The notes under the pieces were generated by a model. The model did not search any database and was not told the DNA's origin. It worked only from the letters and a program-made list of their open reading frames with translations. From Prorocentrum cordatum (Eukaryota; Sar; Dinophyceae; Prorocentrales; Prorocentraceae), in the NCBI GenBank assembly GCA_963575745.1, contig CAUYUJ010003581.1, positions 296,298-318,797 on the forward strand: DNA of 22,500 nucleotides, read 5' to 3'. This document shows, one piece after another, positions 1-8,624 of the stretch. Position numbers and translations under genes: made by a program. Positions within the stretch are counted from its first letter, which is position 1, and each line of letters starts with the position of its first letter.

Positions 1-99
1 GGTCGAACCCGTGGCTAGAGGGGCGCAAAAACTCGCGAGGCGTGTGCACACACGGGGCTCGAGCGGCGAGCAGAGCGTGAGTGCCAGGCATGTGATGGC

Positions 100-342
100 T
101 TATAGTCCGAAGAATCGGGCTGCCTCTTCGTCGGCATCCTCGTCGTTCATTGGCTGATCCGACTGAACAGGCGGGTAATCGTCCGCTGGCGGTAGGGAGG
201 CCGCCTCGTCCCTACCCGAGACAGTTGGCGGTAGGGAGGCCGCCTCGTCCCGACCGTGCGAGAAGAGGGGATGGGAGCTGGAACGCACAAATCGCACAGG
301 CCTGCTCAGGGCGTTCATTTCGAGGGGACGTAGACACAGCAT
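100..342 (-). CDS. Possible acidic C-terminal segment of the left-edge protein
   Basis: I do not recognise this product. A minus-strand frame of about 80 codons ends at a TAA at its low-coordinate end. It contains a 13-codon in-frame duplication (GRDEAASLPP twice), followed by a stretch rich in Asp, Glu, Gln and Pro and ending EEAARFFGL. The duplication is 39 bases, a multiple of three, and the composition is protein-like, which favours coding in this frame. It overlaps the end of the 188-codon frame upstream (315-881) in a different frame. It could be the true C-terminus of that protein after an indel or short intron, a separate small gene, or chance. The ATG near 318 and the one at the high end are both possible starts. 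No promoter or polyadenylation signal was identified. Confidence 0.33.
   Translation of the reverse strand: MLCLRPLEMNALSRPVRFVRSSSHPLFSHGRDEAASLPPTVSGRDEAASLPPADDYPPVQSDQPMNDEDADEEAARFFGL
187..251. repeat. 26-bp direct duplication, period 39
   Basis: The same 26 bases occur at 187-212 and 226-251, starting TGGCGGTAGGGAGG. The 39-base period keeps the minus-strand frame and yields the GRDEAASLPP duplication in the candidate coding segment. Confidence 0.85.
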
Positions 343-1165
343 GCCAGCTCCTCCTCGAGCCAGCTAGGCGGCGCCACGCCCGTGTGGATCGTCCATTTGT
401 TGTCGAAACGGATCGCCGCCAGCACATGGGTCCGCAAAGACCACCCTCTCATGGCCACGATCACCTTGGTGTCGGCCTCCTTGTAGCATCTCTCTGGGCG
501 CAGAAGCGCCGCGTGCTCTTCGATGTCCGTGCGCGTCACCAGCGGATCCATGTCCGTGTCCTGGCCGCTCTCCCCCTTGACCTTCGTGAGCCATTCCGTG
601 AAGAGCTCCTTGTGCTTGCCGCCGATGTCGCACTGGGTGAGCGCCTCCACGAACGCCACCGTGAGGCTGGCCGTCGGTGTGCCCAGGGCCTTCAGCAGGG
701 TCGTGGAGTCCGTCGCCTTGCGGGCGTCCTCGATCCGGTTCCGAGAGCTCTCGACCTCGTCCCCGAGCGCGACCACGATGGGGTGCGTCGTCGGGAAGAT
801 GATGGTGTCCACCGTTGTCGCCATGGCCATGCGCGTCCGGTGCGCGTTCTGCAGCACCAGCTTGCAGAGAGCGGGCAGCAAGTCCGAGAGGTTCTTGTCC
901 TTCGACGTCCACTGCTTGCCGCTGTGCTGGCCGCGACGGCCTCCGCGGCGGCGGCGTCGGGGCTCGCCCGTCGCGGCGGCTGCCTCTCCGCGCTCCGCGG
1001 CGGCTGCCGCTCCGCGCCTGCCGCCCTCTTATTGTCCTTCTTCGCCTCCTTGGCTGGCGGCTCCTCGTCTGCGGCGCTCGCTGGGCTTCCTCTGCCACCA
1101 TTGCCAGACTGGCCCGAGGACTTCGACAGGCGCCAGGCTGCGCGGGGCTTCGCCTTGTCCGCCAT
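315..1165 (-). CDS. Frame-disrupted hypothetical protein, basic N-terminus plus globular middle
   Basis: I do not recognise a named domain. The likely start is the ATG at 1165-1163, giving MADKAKPRAAWRLSKSSG. It opens a low-complexity region rich in Lys, Arg, Pro, Ala and Glu that runs to about position 950. The protein-like reading then moves to another minus-strand frame, where an Arg/Gly-rich stretch (RRRRRGGRRG) leads to KDKNLSDLLPALCKLVLQ. About 185 further residues follow, of balanced composition with GC-rich third positions, containing WTIHTGVAPPSWLEEELACC near the end, and stopping at a TGA at 315. The switch needs a one-base loss or equivalent within the GCC-rich tract near 930-1000, a place prone to slippage. 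The layout (disordered basic N-terminus, helical middle) is reminiscent of the ORF1-type proteins that accompany dinoflagellate LINE-like elements, but that is an impression, not a match. It may be a pseudogene, a gene with a small intron, or an assembly error. Confidence 0.5.
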
Positions 1166-1331
1166 CGAGTTGTCCGTCGGGAGCGTCAGGGGCCACGGGT
1201 AGCACGGGCGTAGCAGCAGCACGAACGTGTGGATGGTTTGCAGCCCCCCTGGATGCAGTGCCCCCGAGGGTCGGCGGCGCGGCCGCCGCAGGTCGGGGTC
1301 GCGCCCGTCGCACTGGCCCTGCGGGCAGAGG

Positions 1332-1452
1332 AGGTGACGAGGAGGAGGAGGAGGAGGAGGAGGAGGAGGAGGAGGAGGAGGAGGAGGAGGAGGAGGAGGA
1401 GGAGGAGGAGGAGGAGGAGGAGGAGGAGGACGAGGAGGAGGAGGAGGAGGAG
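1332..1452. repeat. (GGA)n microsatellite
   Basis: About 120 bases of almost pure GGA/GAG triplets with two GAC interruptions. It lies about 170 bases upstream of the candidate start of the minus-strand gene. The poly-Glu, poly-Arg and poly-Leu frames across it are products of the repeat. One strand is pure purine, so triplex formation is possible. Confidence 0.95.
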
Positions 1453-2220
1453 CAGGGACCTCGCTCTCAGGCAGGGGGATGATGAAGATGGAGGACGCGG
1501 AGGAAGAGGAAGCCTGGCGTCATCAGCAAAACCATCTGCAGGTACGCATGCAGAGAAACTCTGCTTCTGCGTGATGGCCAGGTGATGGACATTGTCAACT
1601 ACCCACTTTGTGAACGCCGGAGACCTGAAGAATGCTGGGAGACTTGCTGCCCTCTCCCCCGCTCTGAAACCAACCGTTGTCACTCTCTCTGCTTCTCTCT
1701 CTTTTTTCCCCCGTCGCTATATGCACAGAACATCTGGCCCACAACAACTGTTCATCAAATAGCTGCCTGGAAAAGGTCGTGGCCCACTCTCCTCGGCAAT
1801 TCGAACTGACCTACGTCAATTGATGCACCTCCCGTGTGCAATCTCGGCAACTAAATACTGCGCTGATGAAAGATGGCAGCCACGCTGGGCGGAATCAGCA
1901 CTCGACGAGGCGGCCACTTCAAAGCAAAATGCACTATTTGGGTTGGCTCGTGCTATATTGATACCAAGACATCGCCAAGCAGATTCGGGGGTCTCTGCGC
2001 TCTCTGTTCGGAAACCTTTCGCGCGCAAGCTGGGTCAAACCGGTCTCCTTTCAAACGGGCCTCTCACTTTTAAGTGCTTGAGTGTGGTATCTTGCAATGT
2101 CATGTGAATGTGTCTGTGGTAAACGGCAAGCCTCTGATGCTGGTAAGCGTCACCATGAACCCACGAATCGACCATTGCATTCTTTTTCAGAGCCTCGGTG
2201 CTGTCGTAACTCTTAGAGAC
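1453..2220. other. No gene recognised; unique sequence
   Basis: The sequence is of moderate GC and mostly non-repetitive. Six-frame reading gives only short frames with no domain-like stretch. A pyrimidine-rich run at 1680-1720 (CTCTCTCTTTTTTCCCCC) is the most marked local bias. I see no RNA gene. Confidence 0.5.
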
Positions 2221-2419
2221 CTCCGAGATGGGGTCCGATTAGATGGGGTCGAAGGATCGCGCCGCATCGCCAATGCACCAGCGATGCATCGGCCACGTCG
2301 GCGATGCGGCGGCGACGTCGGCGCGCTGAAAAATCGGGCTCCATATCGAGCCGCATCGCCGACGCACCAGCGATGCGGTGCGATCCTCCGACCCCGCCTG
2401 CTCCGACCCCGTCTAGGAG
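2221..2419. repeat. Imperfect foldback (inverted repeat), 67-base arms
   Basis: The arm at 2221-2287 and the reverse complement of 2353-2419 align without gaps over 67 bases, with about 52 identities by hand. Most differences are transitions. Weaker similarity continues a few bases outwards on each side (about 2212 and 2432). The loop of about 65 bases is itself rich in GGCGATGCGG-like motifs. The two strands encode nearly the same peptide, an independent sign of the inverted symmetry. It may be a small foldback transposon or a hairpin locus. No target duplication is evident. Confidence 0.8.
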
Positions 2420-2458
2420 GCCTAGAACTCGGGGTTCGGGCTTCAGCATGGATAGACA

Positions 2459-2600
2459 AGCGCGTTCCACTACTCGCAAATCAACCACTCGCAAATTGCA
2501 TGGATCCTCCACGGGGGGGATTTACGACACATTGCATAGAGGAAGACCTGTATAGTTCGGACGTTTGCGAGCAGGCACTTTGCGAGTAGTGGAGCGCGCT
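2459..2600. mobile_element. MITE-like element with 22-bp terminal inverted repeats
   Basis: The left terminus 2459-2480 (AGCGCGTTCCACTACTCGCA..) and right terminus 2579-2600 are reverse complements with a single mismatch. A second ACTCGCAAA-type motif follows inside each arm (2487-2495, and in complement 2564-2571), so the terminal structure is a double motif. The total length of about 142 bases, lack of coding and inverted ends fit a non-autonomous DNA element. The 6-mer ATGGAT lies at 2448-2453 and 2607-2612, just outside both ends, and could be a target duplication if the true ends lie 5-6 bases further out. The superfamily cannot be assigned. Confidence 0.65.
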
Positions 2601-2612
2601 CGGCGAATGGAT

Positions 2613-3640
2613 GAGCTCCTCGGCCGGTCTGCTTTCGCCTCGCCGAGGGCGGTGCCAGGGCACGACCCTGGCGCCCTGCTCCAGAGGCGGCCGCGGGGCG
2701 GCCGGCGCGCGCGGTTCGGCGCCGCGGGCCCTCCCACCCCCCGGCAGGGGCCCCCCGGCGGCGGCCCGAGGGGGCGGCATCCCGGGCGGCCCCGTGGCCG
2801 CAGGGAGGGACGGACGTCCGGCGGCCGGAGACGCAGGGGAACAAACAGTGACATGCGTAGACATAAACAGAAACTCCGAGGTCCGCGCGGGCGAAGCCCC
2901 CTGGCGGTGCCTCCAGCGGCGCCCCTGGCGCGCTCCGCGCGCCAGGGAAAGGGGGTCCAACGCCGATCCGAGAACTCCGCGTTGTTGTGCTCATGCCGTT
3001 TTTCGTTCCCCTAAGACAGGCCCGCGCCAGAGGTTGCCGTGAAGCAGACACGGGCCCTGGGGAAAAGACCCCCCCCCCCGGATCTTTCTGTTCACTGCCC
3101 TTTCGGCCCTGGACGGTGCCCTCCACGGGCTCGGGGGCCGTCAAGAAGCGGGCCGGGATGACGAGTTGGTCCTGGGGAGAGCACCCTGGTCTGGCTTCCC
3201 TCAGGGCCCCCTTGATGGGCGGCTCGGCCTGACCGCCCCGCCGCAGACAAGCGCCGGCGGCTCACTACGCCTGCCAGGGTGGCGGCGGGCTCTCTCGAGA
3301 AGGTCACGCCAAGGGCGAGATGAGGAGGGAAGGGCGGCGTGTCCCCTCCCCCCACTTTCCTCTTCCCCTACTGCCCCGCGAGCGTAGAAGCCGCCTGGCA
3401 CTTTCCAGCAAGGGTTGACGAGGGGTTCCCCGAGGCGCCCGTCGGTGGCTCAGGGAGGAACGGTGGAACCTGAAACCTCCCATTCCCATTTTTACGGCCC
3501 ATCGAGCGGCGTCAGCCGCGCAGCCGAGCGAACGAGGCAGCGCGGTGGCAGCGGCAGAGGCAACCGACGGAGCAGCCTGGAAAGCCTGGGCCAGGACCGG
3601 CCATGCCAGCGGGAGGAGAAGGGGGGAGCAGGACCTTAAC
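2613..3640. other. GC-rich region, mostly without recognisable genes
   Basis: A strongly GC-rich kilobase. It holds a perfect 10-base hairpin (CCCTGGCGCG at 2923-2932 pairing with 2938-2947, five-base loop) and a run of ten Cs starting at 3069. One short stretch on the minus strand (3080-3228) reads like an exon and is listed separately. The remaining open frames are Gly/Arg/Pro-rich and typical of GC-rich non-coding DNA. Confidence 0.4.
3080..3228 (-). CDS. Weak candidate internal exon
   Basis: I do not recognise this product. On the minus strand a possible acceptor (GGTCAG at 3234-3229) is followed by about 50 codons of protein-like composition, including QDQLVIPARFLTAPEPVEG and then a Lys/Gln-rich stretch. 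Third positions are mostly G or C. Composition degrades to Gly/Pro-rich near the C-run at 3069, where a donor would be expected. No clear branch site or donor was found and there is no partner exon nearby, so this could be chance in GC-rich DNA. Confidence 0.22.
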
Positions 3641-3746
3641 TGCTCCTTCTCCTCCTCCTCCTGCTCCTTCTCCTCCTCCTCCTCCTCCCCCTCCTCGTCG
3701 TCCTCCTCCCCCTCCTCCTGCTCCTTCTCCTCCTCCTGCTCTCCTG
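3641..3746. repeat. Pyrimidine microsatellite (CTC/CCT/CTG)
   Basis: About 105 bases of CTCCTCCTC-type repeats with CTG and CGT interruptions, ending about 80 bases before the head of composite element E1. Poly-Ser, poly-Pro and poly-Glu frames across it are artefacts of the repeat. Confidence 0.9.
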
Positions 3747-3826
3747 GTGCGGAGGTTGCTAAGACTGTTCTCGAGATGCGCCCCGAGGGAGACCCGCAGG
3801 CCTCCCGAGGGGAGAGGCCCACGGAG

Positions 3827-6118
3827 CTGGGTCCTCGTTTTGAAAAACAGCGCGCCGCTTTCCTCCTCTCCTCTCCTCCTCCTCCCCCTCCTCCCCCTCC
3901 TTGCCTCTGCCCTCCGTCCCTCACACGTTTCGTCGCCCCCTAGGGAACTCCACCGAAGGCCCGAGTGGCACAGTCCGCATAGAGTACCCGCATCCGACTT
4001 GGCACACCCCTCATACGTTTCGTGGCCCCATAAGGAGCTCCACCGACGGCCCAATGGCACAATCCGCATGGCGTACCCGCATCCGATTTGGCACACCCCT
4101 CACACGTTTCGTGGCCCCATATAAACAAGAGCTCCACCGAAGGCCCCAGTGGCACAGTCCGCATGGCGTACCCACATCCGATTTGGCACACCCCTCACAC
4201 GTTTCGTGGCCTCATTTTTTGGTTATCTCCACCGAAGGCCCCAGTGGCACAGTCCGCCTGGCGTACCCGCATCCGATTTGGCACGCCCGTCACACGTTTC
4301 GTGGCCCTATATGGATCTCCACCGAAGGGCCCAGTGGCAGTCCGCATGGCGTACCCACATCCGATTTGGCACACCCCTCATACGTTTCGTGGCCCTATAT
4401 GGATCTCCACCGAAGGGCCCAGTGGCAGCCCGCATGGCGTACCCATATCCGATTTGGCACACCCCTCGCACGTTTCGTAACTCAAAATGGAGCTGCACTG
4501 AAGGCCCCAGTGGCGAAATCCCCATGGCGCACGCGCATCCGATTTGGCACACCATTTACACGCTTTGTGGCCTCATATGGAGCTCCCCCAAAGGCCCCAA
4601 TGGCACAGTCCGCAAGGCGTGCCCACATCCGATTTGGTACACCCCTCACACGTTTCGTGGCCCCATACAGGGCTCCACCGAAGGCCCATTGGCACAATCC
4701 GCATGGCGTACACGCATCCGACTTGGTACACCCCTCACACGTGTCGTGGCCCCATTAAAAAAAAGTCTACACCGAAAGCCCCAATGCCACAATCCGCATG
4801 GCGTATCAGCATCCGATTCGGCACACCCCTCACACATTTCGTGGCCCTATAGGGAGCTGCACTGAAGGCCCCAATGCCACAGTCCGCATGGCGCACCCGC
4901 TGTCGATTTGGTACACCCCTCAAACGTTTCGTGGCTCTATGGGGTGCTGCACCGAAGGCCCCAATGGCACAGTCCGCATGGCGTACCCGCATCCGACTTG
5001 GTACACCCCTTACACGTTTCGTGGCCTCATTGGGAGTTCCACCGAAAGCCCCACGGGCGGTGTTCGCATGCGTTTCCCCCACCGCAGGCCCTAGTGGCGA
5101 TGTTCACATGCGTTCCCCCCGCCCATCGCAACGCTTCGTAGCCCCATGTGGAGCGCCACCGAAGGCTCCAGTGGCAGTGTTCGCATGCGTTTCCCCACCC
5201 ACTAGAACGTTTCGTGACCCTTTATGGATCTCCACCGAAGGCCCCAGTTGCGGTGTTCGCATGCGTTCCCTCCACCCAGTACAGCGCTTCGTGACCCCAT
5301 AGGGAGCTCCACCGAAGGCCCCAGTGGCGGTGTTCGCATGCGTTTCCCCCACCCAGCACAGCGTTTCGTGGCCCCATCAGTGGCGGTGTTCGCATGCATG
5401 TCCCCCACCCAGCACACAATTTCGTGGCCCCACAGGGAGCTCCACCAAGGGCCTCAGCGGCGGTGTTCGCATGCGTTTTCTCAGCCCAGTGCAACGTTGC
5501 GTGGCCTCATAAGGGGGTTCCACCGAAGGCCCCAGTGCCGGTGGCTTCATGCGTCTCCCCTACCCAGTGCAGCGCTTCGTGGTTTTATAAAGGGGGGCTT
5601 CACCGAAGGCCCCAATGGCGGTGTTCGCATGTATCTTCCCCAACCAGTACAACGCTTCGTGCCCCCATAGGGAGCTCCACCGAAGGCTCCAATGTCGGTG
5701 TTGCGTTTCCCCCACTAGCACAGCGCTTCGTGGCTCCATAGGGAGCTCCGCCGACGGCCTCAGTGGCGGTGTTCGCAAGCGTCTCTCACACAGGAGCTCC
5801 AGCGAAGGCCCGAGTGGCGGTATCCGCATGCGTTTCCCCCACTCAATACAGCGTTTCGTGGCCCTGTAGGGAGCTCCGCTGAAGACCCCGATGGCGACGT
5901 TCGCATGGCGGCCCCGCTCCATTTCGGCACACCCATCACACGTTTCGTGGCCTCATAGGGAGCGCCACCGAGGGCCCCACTGGCTGCGCCCGCATGCGTC
6001 CCCGCCCCATTTCGGCACACCATTTACACGCTTCGTTGCCCCATAAACACATCCACTGAAGGCGACGCCCACAATGGCGATACTCACCAATGCATCTGGT
6101 TGGGCCCTTCGCCAGGGC
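3827..6118 (+). repeat. Composite repeat element E1: head, about 25-unit array, tail
   Basis: The head (3827-3925) carries GGGTCCTCGTTTTGAAAAAC followed by a TCC/CCCCTCC pyrimidine tract, as in E2-E5. The array (3926-6060) has about 25 units beginning TTTCGTGGCCCC. Each shares a core of about 40 bases with an internal palindrome (GGAGCTCC, SacI site) and CACCGAAGGCCCC. Units up to about 5040 are about 90 bases, with a second half containing CCGCATGGCGTACCC and GATTTGGCACACCCC. From about 5050 they become about 77 bases, with GTTCGCATGCG and ACCCAGTACAGCG. Near 5900-6040 the CGGCACACCC type returns. The tail (6061-6118) ends in TGGTTGGGCCCTTCGCCAGG, beyond which similarity to the other elements stops. 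The open frames in the array (up to 285 codons) reflect a near-90-base period lacking stops, not an evident gene. Confidence 0.85.
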
Positions 6119-6703
6119 AATTCTTTCATTTTGTTTTCATTCTTTCCGGTAACGGTCGTTTCCCTGGTGGGGTAGGGGAGGGCTTGGGACCCGGGACACG
6201 GTTACGCTTGGGCGGGGTGGGCCACGTCGGGGCGGGGGTGCGCTGCGATTGACATGGAATGCGCGCGAGCACCAGTATGCGGGGAGACCAAGCCTCTCCC
6301 CCACGCACAATACAATCGATCGTTACGGTTACCCTGGGGGCGGTGAGAGCAGCTTGGTCAGGGTAACGACCATTACGCGCCAGAGAGCAACAAGAACCAT
6401 CCCGAGGGGGAGGGCGGGAGGGAGGGAGGGAGGGAGGGCCTCCCTCCCTCCATCTCCCTCCCCTCCCCTCCCCTCCCCTCCCTCCCTCCCCCCGCCAGCG
6501 CCACGAAGACGCCGCTGGCTGCTGCGAAGCCCCTCTGCGGCCCTGCGCCCCAGAGGGCCGCTGGCGGGCTCCACCTCCTCCGGGTGCTGCCAGCGGCGTG
6601 CGCGCCCGGCCAGGCCCCTGGGGTAGCTCTGGGCTGCCGGGGCTCGCCTCCGCAGCCTCCGCGGCCGGCCCCTGCCCCTCAGGGTGCGTTTTCCTTGCCA
6701 TCG
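6119..6703. other. GC-rich spacer with purine/pyrimidine hairpin tract
   Basis: No gene was recognised. It contains a short inverted pair (GTTACCCTG near 6328-6336 and its complement near 6358-6366) and, at 6407-6490, a polypurine-polypyrimidine switch listed separately. The Gly/Arg/Pro-rich frames look non-coding. Confidence 0.5.
6407..6490. repeat. GGGA repeats switching to CCCT/CCTCC repeats (G-quadruplex and hairpin prone)
   Basis: The plus strand has at least six GGG runs at 1-base spacing (GGGAGGGAGGGAGGGAGGG within 6417-6438). These change at once to TCCCTCCCTCC and CCCCTCCCCTCC. The first half can form a G-quadruplex on the plus strand, the second half on the minus strand, and together they can fold back. 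Confidence 0.85.
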
Positions 6704-6782
6704 TCAGGTCGGGCCTGTCCCGCTACAGGCCGATTTTCGAGGACAAATTCGAGACAGTCAGCACATATTCAAACATGGTCAA
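6704..6782 (+). repeat. Dispersed hairpin repeat R3, copy a
   Basis: A perfect 7-base hairpin (GGCCTGT 6712-6718 / ACAGGCC 6725-6731, six-base loop) is followed by ATTCAAACATGGTCAAAG. The hairpin and the TTCAAACAT..TCAAA motif recur at 9573-9627 (minus) and, degenerated, at 18409-18470. It ends about 30 bases before the head of E2. Confidence 0.6.
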
Positions 6783-6905
6783 AGAATACTTACAGCGTAA
6801 TCCCCAGACTAATTCCCAACCATCCTGTGGTGTTGGGTCCTCGCTTTGAGGAGACAGCGCCCCGCGTTCCTCACTCCTTCCTCCTCCCCCTCCTCCCTCC
6901 TCCTA

Positions 6906-6930
6906 TCCTCATCATCATCATCACCATCAC

Positions 6931-6996
<66 letters not shown>

Positions 6997-7049
6997 CGTC
7001 GTCATCATCATCGTCATCATCATTATCAGCAGCATCATCCTCATCATCG

Positions 7050-7080
<31 letters not shown>

Positions 7081-7448
7081 GATCATGATCATGATCATCA
7101 TCATCATCATCATGATGATCATCAACATCATCAACATCTTCATCATCATCACCATTATCATCATCCTCATCATCTTCATCTTCATCTTCATCATCACCAT
7201 CATCTTCATCATGATCATGATCATGATCATGATCATCATCATCACCATCACCATCACCATCACCATCACCACCATCACCATCATCACCATCACCATCACC
7301 ATCACCATCACCATCACCATCACCATCACCATCACCATCACCATCACCATCATCACCATCATCACCATCACCATCACCATCACCATCACCATCACCATCA
7401 CCATCACCATCACCATCACCATCACCATCATCATCATATCATATCATC

Positions 7449-7523
<75 letters not shown>

Positions 7524-7558
7524 GTCATCGTCATCGTCATCGTCATTGCCATCATCAG
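6906..7558. repeat. (CAT)n microsatellite with (CACCAT)n core
   Basis: About 650 bases of CAT triplets on the plus strand. 7224-7431 is dominated by the hexamer CACCAT. On both sides are pure CAT runs and GAT-containing switches (GATCATGATCATGATC near 7081 and 7210). A small ATCATATCATATC irregularity at 7434-7446 separates the hexamer block from the final CAT run. Poly-His, poly-Ile and poly-Asp frames here are artefacts. Confidence 0.95.
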
Positions 7559-8228
7559 TGGGGGTGCCCGCATGCGTCCGCCCCAACCTCCCAACCTGTA
7601 AGGCGTTTCGTGGCCCCATAGGGGGCTCCACCTGCGGCCCCAGTGGGGGTGGCCACATGCGTCCGCCACACCCATGTCGGCACACCCCTCATATGCTTCG
7701 TGGCCTTCTAGGGAGCTCCACCTAAACACCCAGTGGGGGTGGCCACATGCGTCCGCCACACCCAGTACAAAGCTTCGTGGCCCCATCGGGAGTTCCACCG
7801 GAAACCCAGTGGGGGTGGCCACATGCGTCCGCCACGTCCAGTACAGCGTTTCGTGGCCCCATGGGGAGCTCCACCAAAGGCCCCAGGTTGGGGTGGCCAC
7901 ATGCGTCCGCCACACCCAGTGCAGCGCTTCGTGGCCCTAAAGGGAGTTCCACCGAAGGCCGCAGTGATGGTGGCCACATGCGTCCGCCACACCCAGTACA
8001 GCGTTTCGTGGCCTTATAGGGTGCTCACCGAAGGCCCGAGTGGGGGTGTCCGCATGCGTGCGCCACACTCAGTACAGCGTTTCGTGGCCCCATAGGGAGT
8101 TCCACCTGCGGCCCCAGTGGGGGTGCCCGCATGCGCCCGCCACGCCCAGTACGCCCGTAACACGCTTCGTGGCCCCATGGGGGACTCCACTGAAGACCCC
8201 TGCGGGTTCGCTTGGCGGCGTCGCCTCC

Positions 8229-8285
8229 ATGTGATGATGATGATGACGACGATGATGATAATGATGATGCTGATGATGATGATGC

Positions 8286-8331
<46 letters not shown>

Positions 8332-8341
8332 AATGATGACG
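8229..8341. repeat. (ATG)n microsatellite inside the E2 array
   Basis: About 110 bases of GATGAT triplets on the plus strand, the opposite strand sense to the CAT tract 700 bases upstream. It interrupts a 77-base unit, and the array resumes at 8340 with GTTTCGTGGCCCC. Confidence 0.95.
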
Positions 8342-8624
8342 TTTCGTGGCCCCACAGGGAGCTTCACCGAAAGTCCCAATGGCGCGGTTCGCACGCGTCC
8401 GCCACACCCAATTCGGCACACCCGTTACACGCTTCGTGGCCCCTGTAGTTCCAGTGGCGGTGTCGCCACGTGCGGCCTTCCCTCCTCATATGGGCTGGCG
8501 TTGTCGGGCCCATGGCGACGTGGTCTATGCGCCTCGCCAACTCCCATCACTTATTATCCTTCTCCCTCCGTCTCTCTCCACCTCCTTCTGCTCTCCCTCC
8601 TCGTTCTCCCCCACCTCCTCCTTA

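Larger units (their letters stand above)
6813..8460 (+). repeat. Composite repeat element E2: head, CAT microsatellite, about 10-unit array, no clear tail
   Basis: The head (6813-6905) starts TTCCCAACCATCCTGTGG, can fold (CCCAAC with GTTGGG), then carries GGGTCCTCGCTTTGAGGAG and a CTCCTCC tract. A long CAT microsatellite (6906-7558) occupies the junction that is only pyrimidine-rich in the other elements. The array (7559-8460) has about ten units of about 77 bases, with second halves of the type GGTGGCCACATGCGTCCGCC, and is interrupted by an ATG tract at 8229-8341. The last unit is truncated (CCCCTGTAGTTCCAGTGG). A sequence near 8488-8515 (CATATGGGCTGG..GGGCCCATGG) might be a degenerate tail, but I do not count it. 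Confidence 0.8.

Noticed and set aside
150-1202. 350-codon plus-strand frame at the left edge
   Set aside because: It lies opposite the minus-strand candidate, and its Arg/Leu/Ala/His-rich composition is that of a shadow frame in GC-rich coding DNA.
2923-2947. Perfect GC-rich hairpin as a terminator
   Set aside because: It has no following T-run, the context is eukaryotic and there is no upstream gene on that strand.
3012-3110. Possible further R3 relative shared with 9600-9690 (GACAGGCCCG, then TTTCTGTTC and TGCCCT)
   Set aside because: The shared words are short and spaced differently, and the hairpin is missing.
6584-7621. 345-codon plus-strand frame with poly-Ile, Ile-Thr and poly-His
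   Set aside because: It is the CAT microsatellite in translation. A poly-His run is not evidence of a metal-binding protein here.
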